Position numbers and translations under genes: made by a program | Notes under the pieces: generated by a model | What the model was told of the DNA's origin: nothing | What the model saw: only the letters and a program-made list of their open reading frames with translations | The model's database searches: none | NCBI RefSeq assembly: GCF_020536995.1 | Contig: NC_068357.1 | Location: 125,552,268-125,616,267, forward strand | From: Dreissena polymorpha | Taxonomy: Eukaryota > Mollusca > Bivalvia > Myida > Dreissenidae | Direction of reading: 5' to 3' | Length of the DNA: 64,000 nt | Shown here: piece by piece, positions 46,353 to 59,261 of the stretch | Layout: every line of letters begins with the position of its first letter | How positions within the stretch are numbered: the stretch's first letter is position 1

Positions 46353-49300
46353 ATGCCAAGGTTCAAGAAAAAAGCGTCACTAAGTGTGTACAGCTCAATA
46401 AAGCGGAAGGTTCCTGAAAACACATCTTTAATGCAATGCAACGATTAAGTCTGGATGCCACGCCAATTAAAACACAAAACGATGACATATGCTTACCCCT
46501 GTCGGAGCGGTAAAACGGCGGAATGTATCAGCCTTTCCAAGATCTATGGAAAAGCCGTGTACTAGTAGACTGCATTTCAATATATCATCCACCGGTAGTA
46601 AAAAAGAAAATTCAGTTAGACGATTCTATAACTTCACCAGTAAAACTATCATTGAAACAAAGCCATTTTCACTCCAATAACAACCGCCAAACAAAAATTA
46701 AAATTCCTCTTACAGACACTCTACAGCATACACATTTAGAGAAACTTTAGAAATTGTAAGTTTACTAAACTCACTATTATCAACCGGAAGATTTTCGACG
46801 TCAAACATTTCTTATAAATTCTTTCTTGATACTCTCCGCTGGCATGCTAGTGGAAACACATCTGTCATGCGGTATTCCGACGAAACAAAAGAACTGCTTT
46901 GAACCGGAAAATGTGGTTCCACTAGCATGCCAGTTTACTTGGTGGCCAATTTATACGGTTCATGAGAGGATTCTCCCATCGAGGGCGTGTTTCGGAGAGG
47001 AAGTGTGAAAAAGAGAGATTTTGATCTTTCAGAATCGCGTAATAAATTGTGCCGTGCCCTGCGATTCAGTATTAGCTGAATTCACTCCGCCTTACGTCGT
47101 TGACGTTCTACAAGATCAAATACATCCGGACATTCTCAATAGCAATATTGATATGTCATCAAAAGACATGCCTGACACATCGCATGTTGTCATAATTGAT
47201 GGTAAAAAGATCATTCCGAATTCTGCTGACATATATTTGCTAGATAAAGATGAACCTAAACTATCATCAATAGAATGCCACTATAAATTGAATCAAAAAT
47301 ACCACTGTAAATTGAATCAGAAATGCTTAGTTGATCTTTTGGTTAAAATAGAGAACTTGATGGAAAAAGACACCAATTTGGTATGCAAAATCGATGAAGA
47401 TCTTAGAACAAAAAATTCTTGAGCTCAGCAAAGAAGCAATCAGAGTCATCGGAACCGTCACAAAGTCATTACGTGAATGTTACTGCAAAATGCATTTTAT
47501 CTAAAAACTATTGAGAAGAAATTGTCTAGGTAATAAAGAGAAACTGAAGTTTGTCAGAAATAAAATAAAAAGTTTAATGTATACAATTCAGATTTGTGTA
47601 GGAGACCTAATGGCAGTTGTTAATGTTTTGTGCACAATTGAACCAGACCATCAACAAGTTACGAGTAAAGATGTGCGACTTGTCAGAGAACATGTCTTAT
47701 CGAGAGCTCAAAACCACCAGAAGTATTGAGAGCATCTCTTGAAACCGATTGTGTTCCATTAGAATTTATCAAACAGAAAACTCCATAATGGTTCGAGGCC
47801 AGGAAGACAACTAAGGTTACTGGAAGCGTTGCACATAAAACGTTGGGTCTTGAGTCGTTAAACAAGCAAAGGGAACACTTTGATATAGTGTTTAGCGATG
47901 CTACTGCTGCAGAACCAAACACACAACAAAATAAGCAATGGGATATGGTTTCGTGAATGAAATTAATGCAATTGCAACAATGATAGGAAAGATAATGCCA
48001 GTGTTCTACCGGGACTTCATATATAATGGAGAAGGTGCGTATCGCATAGCAAATGGAGATGGTAACACAATAATGCTTGTCTCTCAAGATGGAAGTTTGA
48101 AAAATGGTACCATATGATTTCAGTTGAAATAAAATGTCCATTTGCATTATATACGTGTACCACACCAGTCTTCTACGAAGTCAAACCGAGACACGTCGTA
48201 CAGTGCAACCTTGAAGCACACGTACTGAGCGCCAACGAACACCTTTACTTAAGTTGGAGCAAGGCTACATTTACGGTGTTCAAAATGACACAATCCGCCG
48301 ACTTAGTACAGTTGGTTTTGAATGAAGTTCACAAGGCACACTACAGTCAGTATCATACGGTGCCAACAAAACTGTCAGGTTCGGCAAAAGCGCTGAAGCA
48401 GATGGTCAACGGGGAGTCGAAAAAAGCAGATTTTTTTGGAGAGTTTCCTTCCATAATTCTCGTTCATCTTGTAGAATGTCCATTTCGAACGTTAGCCGTA
48501 ATGTGTACTTCGAGCAGAACCCGGCAGTTGAGCAATCATAGAGCCGTTACGATTGCAATATACAAGTCAATTCCTTCACAAAGGCCTAGGACAACTGTCG
48601 TAGGCATATACGCTTCAAAAACCTATGGCATCAGAAGTGCTCTTGGAATAGAGAAGTAGGTAATGGATTTCCAATTACGTATCTTTATAAAGGGTACAGT
48701 CTTTCTATGAATACTTCTCGCCTTATACTAGAAGAGGTATTAAATGCGTGCTACAAGTCGAATGCACACGTTCCTTGCGTGACTTTTGATGGCAAATTTG
48801 CAAGACTGAAGGACTACGATGAAATGGATCAGCCACTAACATTATTCGCATTGTAGCGAACGTTTTGGTCTGACGTGCTTAAACGTACGAAAAGGGAGCT
48901 TATTAATAGCATTTCTGATTTGTACAAAAATCTTGATTGGGCAGTGGTTACCGATGGGCATTTGGCTGATAATGGGATAATCGAAGTAGATAAAAAGTGT
49001 TCAAAAACAGGGATGGATATGCTTGCCAGTTGAGACATCTCTTCACCGACTGTAAGAGAAGTCAAAACACACAGGAATCGTAGATGAATGTCTACCATGT
49101 GTTATTGGACTTGTCGATGAAGCAGGCTTAGGCGAGGGAGTACTGATCGTTTTGAAAGATGCTACATCTGGGACACATACTAGTTGTGTCGAAGACGATT
49201 TAAGCTGTGAAACAGACGAAACTAATGAGGTTGTTCAAAATTTTGAACCACGACCTTCAAACAAGTCAGTAAATCAAACTGCTGCGATTACACGAATGCG

Positions 49301-50540
49301 ATTATACCGCAATATGGCATATACTTCGAGATACGAAAAGGAAGAAATGGAAAACTATTAATGTGATGGATGTCGAAAATGTGTTCAAAAGTGCCAATGA
49401 AATAAACAAACAACTCACAGGACAAGAGCTCGTTTCAGTTGTGAAATATATAAACTTGAAACTAAAATGCAATGTCACTACCAAAAATAATTTCCGGAAA
49501 TCTGAAAAAATGATGCAATTTGCGACGCTATGGGCCATAAAACGCCACTTGTTGTACCGAAACGGATGATACGTTCAAAAAACGCAAAAGCTTTGACATC
49601 TTTGTGTATCATAGCATTACAGAAAAAGAGCTACCCAAAAGAAGCCCTCGCTGTATCCTACGCAAGGAGTTATTGGCCTCTATACAAGTGCACGTGGTTC
49701 GAAAATGCTTCAATACAAGAGGACGTTGAAATCGACTTCTTCGATCAGCTCGGAAAGCTAAAAGATCGTGCAATTTTCAAGCCAGTTTCTTCTTCGGAAT
49801 ATAGTTTGAAGCGACATTAGCTTGTAGTGAGAGTGATGAATGGTACTCACATGCGAACGAATATTAAATCAAAACTTATACGTCACGGGCTATGCAATAT
49901 TAGAATAGAGGCTTGGAAGAAGGTTGCCACTTCAGGAAAAACTGACTTATCGCCAGCAATGCTGGAGGTTAAAATGATGCGAAAATAATGCACCAAAAGA
50001 GCGATCCTTTTGTGGGCACGATGTTCTCAGAAGATGTTGAACTAGTCATGCAAACAAATGGTGATTTAGAAGAGGCACATATTTGCCGTTTATTCCGCGA
50101 ATGGCACGATACCGAGGACAAAGCCGGTATCCCGCCAGAAGAAAGAGTTAAACGAAGTCTTAGTTTCATTGATTGGCTTATGTAAGGGAACGAGTTTGGT
50201 ACATTTCCTCCCGCTACAATGTATGTAGTAATTCCAATGATTACGTTCAAGGGATAAGTTTGTAGAATTGACGACCATGTATTCCTCTATGCCAAGGTTA
50301 AGGGCGGAACATACAATTGGCGGTCAGTATTGACGCTTCTAGCGGAGAATTCATGGGTGAACTTGCTGAACGCTCACAAAACAGCCATGGAGTTCCGGCT
50401 TGGAATTTTTTACCAATGGAAATGAAGAAGATTTACAAACTCCACTGTATGAGGTTAAAATAACACGATTAGCTAATCCTTTGAACACATACTTTGCAAA
50501 TTTTCTGCAGAACAATGTGTAGCAATCGTCCAATATTACA
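46353..50540 (+). pseudogene. YqaJ-nuclease-type multidomain coding fossil
   Basis: A 4.2-kb plus-strand trail of recognisable coding blocks in order. First, a basic start ('MPRFKKKASLSVYSSIKRKV'). Next, 'FLDTLRWHASGNTSVMRYSD' near 46.85 kb. The YqaJ-like nuclease follows at about 47.75-48.35 kb ('WFEARKTTKVTGS', 'VEIKCPF', 'HVVQCNLEAHVL'), keeping the ExK pair of the PD-(D/E)XK fold. Then come an uncharacterised middle, 'KTPLVVPKRMIRSKNAKA' near 49.55 kb, and a last block with 'EEAHICRLFREWHDTED' and 'FPPATMYVVIP'. It is broken many times and is not functional. Related multicopy genes occur in bivalves and cnidarians (from memory). No terminal repeats were found. Confidence 0.62.
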
Positions 50541-50544
50541 CTTC

Positions 50545-51105
50545 ATAGTTATCACACTTTATTAATTTCAAGGATACTGCAAGCAGTGATTTTTAACCAT
50601 TTTGAATAACCCTACGTGGTTGTAAATGTTAATGTTTTCACTTATACTGCACGACTCGGGCCTCGCAGGTCTGATACAAAAGTTACTGTACGCAACTAAA
50701 AACACGTTCTCAAATGAAAACGATAAAGCTTCTTTTTTCAAACATTCGTACTTTAACTTGTTTTTGATACTTTCATATGTAATACAATTTGCTATTCTCA
50801 TCCAGGTCTTTCCTTATGAAGACATATAAATCAAGTACCTAGGAAGTTTCACAGAATATTGGGATTTGTATTGACGACGATCTTTAACCTAATGTGACAT
50901 CGACTGATCAGACAAACCAATCAACAGAGCATAACGACATACATATCAAGCTACAAACTTCGACTTAACGGACCGATTATCGGCAGTTCAAATCAGGTAT
51001 AATAAGGAACTTGCGAATCTATGCATAATAACAGTGAACTGGGTAAGGGCTACATTGTTAATAGTGGATACGCACATTTTGGAAAAATGTTCTGAGCCTA
51101 CTATA
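50545..51105. other. Intergenic DNA, nothing recognised
   Basis: AT-rich. Reading frames at 50568-50829 lack support. Confidence 0.45.
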
Positions 51106-51108
51106 TAT

Positions 51109-51150
51109 ATTATATATTTATCATATCAGTTTGATTTATAAACCAACTGC

Positions 51151-51236
<86 letters not shown>

Positions 51237-51272
51237 TTATCATATCAGTTTGATTTATAAACCAACTGCATT
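51109..51272. repeat. (TA)n microsatellite between two identical 45-bp copies
   Basis: The 45-bp sequence beginning 'attatatatttatcatatca' occurs at 51109-51153 and again, identical, at 51228-51272. An uninterrupted TA tract of about 78 bp lies between. Identity implies a very recent duplication or slippage event. Confidence 0.92.
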
Positions 51273-52080
51273 TTAGCATTCTTACAATAATGCATAACTA
51301 CCTTTACGCTCAATTTAAGGGATCACATGTGTGATAAAAGGACGGGTCGCAAGGGCTCGAAGCATGGAATAATTTCCAAGTGGAATGAACTACCAAAATG
51401 AGTAAAGCCGGTTCGGTATTATTATAAGGTCGATGAGACACAAATCCTGCCATCATAAAGATTGTGAATGCCGGACGCTGACAAAAAGCCTAAAAACTAT
51501 CGGTGCATAGCTTGTTGAGATAAATGTTAAACTCTTTATTGCATTTAATTACATTTGTCAAAGAACAATTGAACATGCATGCTGCTGCATGTTGGGAAGA
51601 AATGACATTAACACATAATATGTTGTTTTTTATATTATAAAACGTTAGTGTCATCAGTGTCATCATGACATATACGGAACGAAGAGTAATTAAGTAGTAC
51701 ATATTGCAATTACATGTCAGATCTACATGTATCTATTTAGAGTTTGTAAAAACCTATATACATCAGCTTTCATAAGAATGTGAAAAAACGCCTGGTCTTC
51801 CTGACTAGATAGTATGTTAATAATTGTGCACATGTATTTAAATACAATCGCGAATTTTACGTTATTTGAATGTATATTTTTCTTTCATGTTGACATTATA
51901 AAACTTTTTTGCATAATTAAATAAATGTTTTGTACTTATTTGCAGTTCTTATAGTATTTATTATAGTTTATTGTTAAGTAAAGAAATACAAATTACGTAT
52001 ACAATATCAATTTTGTTTTCAATATGGATTTAATCTAACAACAACTCATATATATAGTGAAAAAACTGTCAGTTTGATGC
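51273..52080. other. Intergenic DNA, nothing recognised
   Basis: AT-rich, with no supported feature. Confidence 0.45.
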
Positions 52081-52377
52081 TAAAGGGGGTTGTTCACACT
52101 TTGATAAATTGACAAAATTGAAAAAAAATGTTTCGGATTTGCAAATTTTTATTGTAGTTATGATATTTGCTTTAAAAAAAAAATACCAAATTGTTTCCAT
52201 GCTCTAAAATTTCCATAAAATGCAACTTTTGAAGATTTGAAAACCTGAAAATGTTAGCGTCTCAAACGCGAAATGAGTTATTTTTAGTCAGAAATTGTGA
52301 ATGGGATCCCAACTAGTATACCCCAGAATGCAGCCTGCGCATGCGCGCTGCGCTTATCCGCTTTTGGTTTGCAAACA

Positions 52378-53218
52378 ATGCATCTCATTTCTGTGATCGA
52401 AAATATAAAAAAAAGAGAAACAAAAGCCGGAGCCAGCGACATCGCTCGAATTTATTCAATCTTGGCGACAAGACTGAGTGTTTGCAGAACCATAGGAGTA
52501 TCGTTGGAAGAGACGAAGACAGGGTAATGGCTTAAACACACGAATTGTAAGTCATATTTTAGAAGCTACGTTTAGTTTTTGGCAAGTGTTGCCTGTTTAC
52601 AAAGGAATTTTAGCAAAAGTTGGGATAGGTATTTAGTTTTATTGTATGGATATTTTACTCTGCAACGAAACAAGATACGCACTGATAACATAATTTGTTC
52701 ATCGCGCGTTTTAAAATAAGTCTTTATGCCCCTATGCCAAGATGTTCGTATCAATTTAATGAATTCGTTATAACTTATAAGGAACACTCCAACACGAGTC
52801 AAACGAAGCATGAAATTAATGATAAATGATGAATTATGAATGATTAATTTTTACGGTATATATTATATTATAAAATATACTGGTATGCAAATGTATATGT
52901 TATATTATGTAATCAATTATCATGATATGATAATATGATTATACAGTTTATTCCCTAATTTAACATCAATTTTGTTGTTTCTTTAAATTGATATGAGATC
53001 AATTTTATATTCTAAAACAAACCTTCTTTTTAAGGTATTTAGGAAGACGTGCCGGCCAAACTATTGCAAGTTTGACTGTTCAGCAGAATGTTAGAACAAC
53101 AAACTCTTCACCTATGCACGGTCATCAGCCCCCGCCAGGTCCTGGCCTGTCATTTGTGTCACAAGGAAGTACCACACCTGGTCATGTGTCAGGAATTGGA
53201 GAGATAACATCTTACTAA
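52378..53218 (+). CDS. Two-exon small gene inside the candidate transposon (unknown)
   Basis: Exon 1 is 52378-52523 (ATG to donor GTAATG, phase 2). Exon 2 is 53035-53218 (acceptor 'ctttttaag', stop TAA). The split codon GG|G keeps the frame open across the junction, giving about 109 residues. Exon 1 is helical and charged ('HLISVIENIKKRETKAGASD', 'IARIYSILATRLSV'), distantly like the atypical winged helix of SAMD1/KAT6 proteins, a weak resemblance. Exon 2 is Gln/Pro/Ser-rich ('GHQPPPGPGLSFVSQ', 'VSGIGEITSY'). It is one of the few apparently undamaged spliced frames here. Function unknown; a DNA-binding accessory protein is a guess. Confidence 0.45.
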
Positions 53219-53529
53219 GAGTATGCAAACAACCCCGTCTTAGCATATTTTAATTGATAAAATAATATATTTATATTCAATAAGATTCTATGTGCTTTCT
53301 AAAGTTCCTTGGTAATATAATTGTTTTATCATTTTTTTTACCAGAAACTTTTTATGTTATGAAAACCAGAGGATATCCGATAGCTGGTTTGTTTTCTGAA
53401 CCGTTTAGATAACTTGCATGGTGATTGGTCTTGAAATTATTTCAATGCCATTCTCCTCCAATCTCTAGTTGTACAGTAATTGTCAGTTAGTGACTCAAGT
53501 ATGATAACTTCATCATATAATAAGCTCAT

Positions 53530-53669
53530 ACTGGTGACTCAAGAAGCCAAGAAAAGTATTGGTAGGTTCATAAGTTAATTATGGTGATTTAAGTAGCCCA
53601 GAAAAGTATTGGTAGGTTCATAAGTTAATACTGGTGAAACAAGTAGCCCAGAAAAGTATTGGTATGTTA
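53530..53669 (+). repeat. ~50-bp tandem repeat, 3 units
   Basis: Units contain 'gaaaagtattggtaggttca' and 'taagttaat'; the third is partial. Confidence 0.85.
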
Positions 53670-54534
53670 CCTGATTGGCATGATATGAATAAAATAATGT
53701 TTAAAATAGCAAAAAAAATTCATACATAGTTTTTATGATAAGTTTAAGTGTACATTTCAAAATTACAAATATGCTTATATGTTATTTCAGAGTAAATTGA
53801 AGGCAGCCAACAATTGGACGGTGGTGCCAGTCAATGAAAAGAAGGGATACACGTACATGCACTGAGAACACAGAGATCATCAAGGAAAAAACCCTTCGAT
53901 CAAAGTTCCTTTTTGATTCAGCTTATCCAAAGCTGATTGCCTCTACAATTGCCCCTTATTTATCCACCTGCGGCTAATGAGGAGCTGCAATATCCAATAG
54001 GTCAAGGGCAAGCAACCCAGAAACAATATGAAGATTTACTCATAAAAATTGGTACATGGTGTATGTAACTATGTTGTTTTAACTAATTTCAACATACCAT
54101 TATTATGAATTAAAAAATTGACAAAGCTGAACTCAATGATAACTGACTATGGGTAGGAACATGTTGTGTGAATTTGGCAGCATGGTTTTATAGGATGTAT
54201 ACCATTGAGTATGAAAGTGCTTGTGTGACCCTGGCTGTTTTTTCAGTCAGTAGATGACTTTAGTATTTGAAATGATGCTTGAATTTATTTATGTAATATG
54301 AAGGCGTGACCAAATGTGTGACATAATGGTCGACTGTGCTGTCATCATCATGGTGATAAAATGTGATTTTAATAAGTGAACTGCTAATAAACATAGGGCA
54401 GAAATACCATTGATAAAATACTGACGAACATAGCATACAAGTGCCCTGAAATGCCATGAGAATATGAGTATTTGAGTTTTAAGTGTGTAAGGTATTGTGA
54501 ATTTTGTTAATTGTTTTGTTATAAAACAAGGGCT
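53670..54534. other. Internal DNA of the candidate transposon, nothing firm
   Basis: A weakly coding-looking plus stretch at 53790-54050 ('aacaattggacggtggtgcc') follows a 3' splice-like 'ttatttcag' at 53791, but it has no clean frame. It could be a decayed third exon. Confidence 0.35.
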
Positions 54535-55390
54535 GTTTGTAAAACATGCATGCCCCCCATATGGGCTCTCAGTTGTACTGACAGCCATTTTGTAAATATG
54601 TTTTTGTCACTGTGACCTTGACCTTTGACCTTTGACCTAGTGACCTGAAAATCAATAGTGGTCATCTGCGAGTCATGGTCAATGTACCTATGAAGTTTCA
54701 TGATCCTAGCCATAAGCTTTCTTGAGTTATCATCAGGAAACCATTTTACTATTTCGGGTCACTGTGACCTTGACCTTTGACCTAGTGACCTGAAAATCAA
54801 TAGGGGTCATCTGCCAGTCGTGATCAATGTACCTATTAAGTTTCATGATCCTAGGCATAAGCGTTCTTGAGTTATAATCCGGAAACCATTTTACTATTTC
54901 GGGTCACAGTGACCTTGACCTTTGATCTAGTGACCTCAAAATCAATAGGGGTCATCTGCGAGTTATGATCAATGTACCTATCAAGTTTCATGATCCTAGG
55001 CATAAGCGTTCTTGAGTTATCATCCGGACACCATTTTACTATTTCGGGTCACCGTGACCTTTGACCTAGTGACCTGAAAATTAAATGAGGTCATCTGCTA
55101 GTCATGATCAATCTACCTATTAAGTTTCATGATCCTAGGCATAAGCGTTCTTGAGTTATCATCCAAAAAACATTTTACTATTTCGGGTCACCGTGACCTT
55201 TGTCCTAGTGACCTCAAAATCAATAGGGATCATCTGCGAGTCATGATCAATGTACCTATGAAGTTACATGAACCTAGGCCCAAGCGTTCTTGAGTTATCG
55301 TCTGACAACCACCTGGTGGACGGACCAACCGACAGACCGACCGACATGAGCAAAGCAATATACCCCCTCTTCTTCGAAGGGGGGCATAAA
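54535..55390 (+). mobile_element. Hairpin-ended tandem-core element, ~6 units ('ctagtgacctgaaaatcaa' family)
   Basis: Start 'acaagggctgtttgtaaaac' then 'catgcatgccccccat'. About six ~145-bp units with 'gaccttgacctttgacctag' and 'agtttcatgatcctaggc'. Then 'ccaaccgacagaccgaccga' and hairpin 'taccccctcttcttcgaagg' ending 'gcataaa'. The most complete copy of this family here, inserted in the candidate transposon. Confidence 0.88.
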
Positions 55391-55393
55391 TAT

Positions 55394-55790
55394 AGGATCC
55401 AAAGTATTCAATCATAGATCACTCTGAAAAAGAAGAATAAGTAAAAACCTTGTCTGGCAAATAACTACATAAAATATGGGCCAAGTTCCAGATTTTTTTG
55501 TCACAAGTCAAGACCATTAACAGAAATTGTTGACTCTTATAGGTGTTATGTATCATGATTTGTGTTAAGTTTTTTATGGGAGACCCATGATCAAACATGG
55601 TGAATTAATTGTTTTGTTATTACAATAGAGGATCCAAAGTATTTGATCATAGGTCACTCTGAAACAGAAGAATTTGTGAAAACCTTGTCTGGCAAATAGC
55701 TAAATAAACACCGGGCTCAGCATTTTCCTGATTTTTTGTCACAAGTAAAGACTATGAAAAGGAATTATTAACTCTTTTAGGTATAAGCTA
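55394..55790 (+). repeat. 235-bp tandem duplication
   Basis: 'aggatccaaagtatt', 'aaaaccttgtctggcaaata' and 'ttttttgtcacaagt' occur in order at 55394-55540 and again from 55629. About 85% alike, so moderately old. Confidence 0.85.
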
Positions 55791-55799
55791 CCATAGTCA

Positions 55800-56395
55800 A
55801 TGTTGAGTGCATGCTGCACACCACATTTGTTTATGTTCCATTAACAATGAAATCAAAGCACAATGCTATATATAGATTATGTATTGTTTTCCATTGTTTA
55901 TCAGTCTATAAACAACCATTTATTGTAATAGCCTTACATAAACTGTCATAAAGATGATAAAGTGCTGTTTATCCATAAATAAAAAATTGGTGGAATTCAG
56001 AAATAATTTGATCTGTCAAATATTAAAAGTTGGAAACATTTATTCAAAATGTTATCAATTATAGTTTTGTTTCATGAATATAGAGTATTATGTTGTGTGT
56101 TCATTATGTTATGGATTTTGTTGTTTTGGTTTAAAATGTTTTAATAAATAACATGAAGAAATAAGAAGCTAGTTGTTCAATTTTGATTTATTATTACATG
56201 TATATTACACAGCAAAACATTACTGCAAGAATGTTAAGTGAACACCTTATTATAATACATGTTGAGTTCAACACTGAACAAAAGAATATGAATCAATTAA
56301 AAACGACTCATAATACATTATTATATGAAACTGCATCATGATTCAAAAGTTAAAGAGCATATAGACAGCTAAAACCTAAATAGGTGAGCCTTGCC
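55800..56395. other. Internal DNA of the candidate transposon, nothing recognised
   Basis: AT-rich, with no supported feature. Confidence 0.4.
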
Positions 56396-56635
56396 TTGGG
56401 AAAATGGGGCTTAATGCATGTGCGTAAATTGTCGTATGAGATTAACATGTGCTGATCATACCAATCAGGCAGACAATTGCTGCTTTATTGTATTTTTTGT
56501 TGAAAGTGAGTCTCTTAGAGAAAATCCAGATAAGGCGGAAAGTGTTACCCCTGATTAGCCTGTGCAGTCTGCACAGCCTCATCTTGGACAACCTTAAGTA
56601 CATGCATTAAACCCCCTTTTCCCAGAGCGAGGCTC
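56396..56635. mobile_element. MITE of the 'gggacgacacttt' family
   Basis: Ends GAGCCTTGCCTTGGGAAAA and the complement of GAGCCTCGCTCTGGGAAAA. Then 'ggcttaatgcatgtgcgtaa' against 'gtacatgcattaaacccc'. Inner 'aaggcggaaagtgttacccc' and 'gattagcctgtgcagtctgc'. Nested in the candidate transposon. Confidence 0.82.
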
Positions 56636-57544
56636 AAATATTTATTAAATGATTGATTAAGTCTTCCACATAACATCTTTTCAGAAACTTTCTGTAAAAC
56701 ATGTTTATTTGATGACAGGCACGGCAAAATCAGTAGTAAATTCATAGTATTAATTTGTGTTACATTATAATACTTACATATTATTGCTGGTTATAAATGT
56801 GGGAAAAGTTTGAATATGCATTGCTAAAATACATGTTAATTTTCTAAGAACTGCCCCTTTTATTTAAGGAATACTGTATGTATGCCCCTGTAATATTTCT
56901 GACAAAAGAACAAGATAAATAAATAATGATTAATAGAACAGTAAACTTGGTTTTCATTTTGTATGTACCGGTACAAAGGATAATTATTTTCTTATTATTT
57001 ACGCTATATTGAAAGAAATAAGATGACATCATTTAATAAAGAATGCATTACTGAAGATTCAAATTTAAAACAACCGTTTATCCACTTAAATGTTGGAAGC
57101 ATTCTTAAACAACAAGACTAAAAAAGCTGTTAACAATAATTTTATTAACTACTTCCTTTCAAAAAAAAGGCAGGTACAGTTTTGTTGTCGTCCCTTTGAA
57201 GGTGGCCATGTATCCAAAGGATGTACTGAGATCAATCTGTGTCCTCCACATCTTCAGTGCCAACACGTTGTTCCGAAACGTTTCCTGGATAAGGAGGATG
57301 AGAGGATCAGTCACCACTTAACCCTTTTTCTGAAAAATATGAACACATAAAAAACTCAAAACCCCTTGCTAAATCTATCTATATATATATATATTAGCTG
57401 TTATTGTCCAACTTTTAATATGCAGGAACATAATGGCCACTGTTTCGACAGTAAATGAGCTAAATTTTCTACACTTTTGATTATAAGCTGAGACAATTAC
57501 ATGAGTAGTTTTACATGTTCTATATTCATATTACAAGCAACAAT

Positions 57545-57722
57545 ATTTGATAAAGATAAAATGCATTGCTAATTCCGTTAAACAGGCCCACAGACAAATA
57601 AAATATTTGATATAGATAAAATGCATTAATAATTCTGTTAAACAGTCCACAGAAAAATAACATATTTGAAATAGATAAAGTGCATTATTAATTCTGTTAA
57701 ACAGGCCCACAGAAAAATAAAC
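57545..57722 (+). repeat. ~62-bp tandem repeat, 3 units
   Basis: Units contain 'atagataaaatgcatt', 'aattctgttaaacag' and 'cccacagaaaaataa'. Confidence 0.88.
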
Positions 57723-58844
57723 ATGAAAAATGGGTCATATTCAACAACAGTAAACATACTGGTCTCTGGCTTGTACAGTATTGTCAGGCCATGCTACAAC
57801 AAAGCTGGTCTTCATCATGGTCTACCAAATGGACAATTCTTGCAAACACACCATCATGGTTAGCTTGAGGATGGTCCAAGCTGTGCCAGGACAGGCTGTC
57901 AGTGATAACTGCTGACTGTCTGGCAGCAATTTCCTTCAACAGCTCCTATGCTTCCGTTTAAGTAAGGTGGTCTATGATATCCTTGAAAAGACATTTCTGC
58001 ATTTAACAATAAATGTTTTGAACATGAAGCTAAGAATTTTGACACAAGATGTAGCTACATATGTACATATAGATTTTTTTTATTTTTCATGACACCATTT
58101 TTAAACATTCCTATCAGTTTTTTTTGTAAAATTTCAATATTCACCTAGTGTAGTGTAGGATCATTTTTTAAATTCTTTGCTCATGTAGCAACACAGTTTT
58201 ACATACAAAGACTTTGTTTAATATATCAATAATTAGTGCGTTGAACTGTGTTTTTTTCTGTTACCATTCAAGAATATTGTGAAATGACATAAAAAAAAAA
58301 TCAATGAAATCTCAACTTGCCTGAATATCTGAAAACATTATCTACAAATTATTTCAATATTCTCAAATGAAATCAACAGAAAAAAAATGCAGCTAAATAA
58401 GTATACCTTTCCTGTTTCTTGTACCAAAGTGACAAAATCCAGTGATCCCTTCTTCATAAACTTCTTGGTTTATTTATGGTTGTATCCTATTGAAAAAGTA
58501 AATACACAATTTAAACCACTTTTTAAAACTATTTATGGTCTCTATTAAAAAAGTGAGTTGTAAATATGTGGTATTATTATCTAATAAGTTTTCTTCGACA
58601 TTCAGGTAATCAAACTTGAGGATATTCAAAACAATTGAAAAAAGAGGAATATCCAGAATATTCTTGGCTTTTACAAATATAATGATACATGCATTTCTGA
58701 TGACCTGTATTTGATTTATTCAAAATACAATGTACTGTTGAAATACACATTTATCAAAATATATACGTGCTTTGCTAAATTAACAAACAATTATAAAGAT
58801 AAAATACTTTAAATAAAGAAACAATAAGATGCACGAAAATAAAT

Positions 58845-58935
58845 TGGGGCGAGTTGTCTCTTGGTTGGAGCGAGTGACCATATGTTTGATGCGAGTTTGT
58901 TTTGGGGCAAGTTGGTATTGGGGCGAGTTGTCTGG
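58845..58935 (+). repeat. 'ggggcgagttgtc' minisatellite fragment
   Basis: Four or five degenerate units ('ttggggcgagttgtct', 'gatgcgagtttg', 'ttggggcaagttg', 'ttggggcgagttgtct'). Reverse-orientation relatives lie at 33587-33635. Confidence 0.75.
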
Positions 58936-59057
58936 CGCCAGCTACATGCATTTGATGCCATGAATTAATAAACTGTGTTACTATTTTCAAAAATATTTTG
59001 GTTATTCAGTTTATTTATAAAATAGCTGTGCAGAAGAAACTGATATAAATACATTAA

Positions 59058-59261
59058 CCCTTTGCATGCTGGGAAATTTGTCATCTGCTAAATGTCATCC
59101 GCTGAATTTCTAAAATTAGCCATATCTTCGATTTTTTTCAAAGAATTCTATAAGAAAAGCAAACAGTTTGGATCCTGATGAGACGCCACGTTCTGTGGCG
59201 TCTCATCTGGAACCAAACTGTTTGCAAAGGCCTTCAAAATTCGGTTCCAGCGCTTAAAGGG
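59058..59261. mobile_element. 204-bp piggyBac-type MITE with long internal hairpin
   Basis: CCCTTTGCATGCTGG and the complement of CCCTTTAAGCGCTGG, flanked by TTAA (59054-59057 and 59262-59265). The centre folds into a hairpin: gatgagacgccac (59177-59189) pairs perfectly with 59195-59207, extended by gcaaacagtttgg (59159-59171) with 59213-59225. A truncated relative is at 22183-22316. It is nested between exons of the P2RX7-like gene. Confidence 0.85.

Noticed and set aside
46353-50540. Intact host gene
   Set aside because: Coding blocks are recognisable, but the reading frame is interrupted many times; treated as a fossil.
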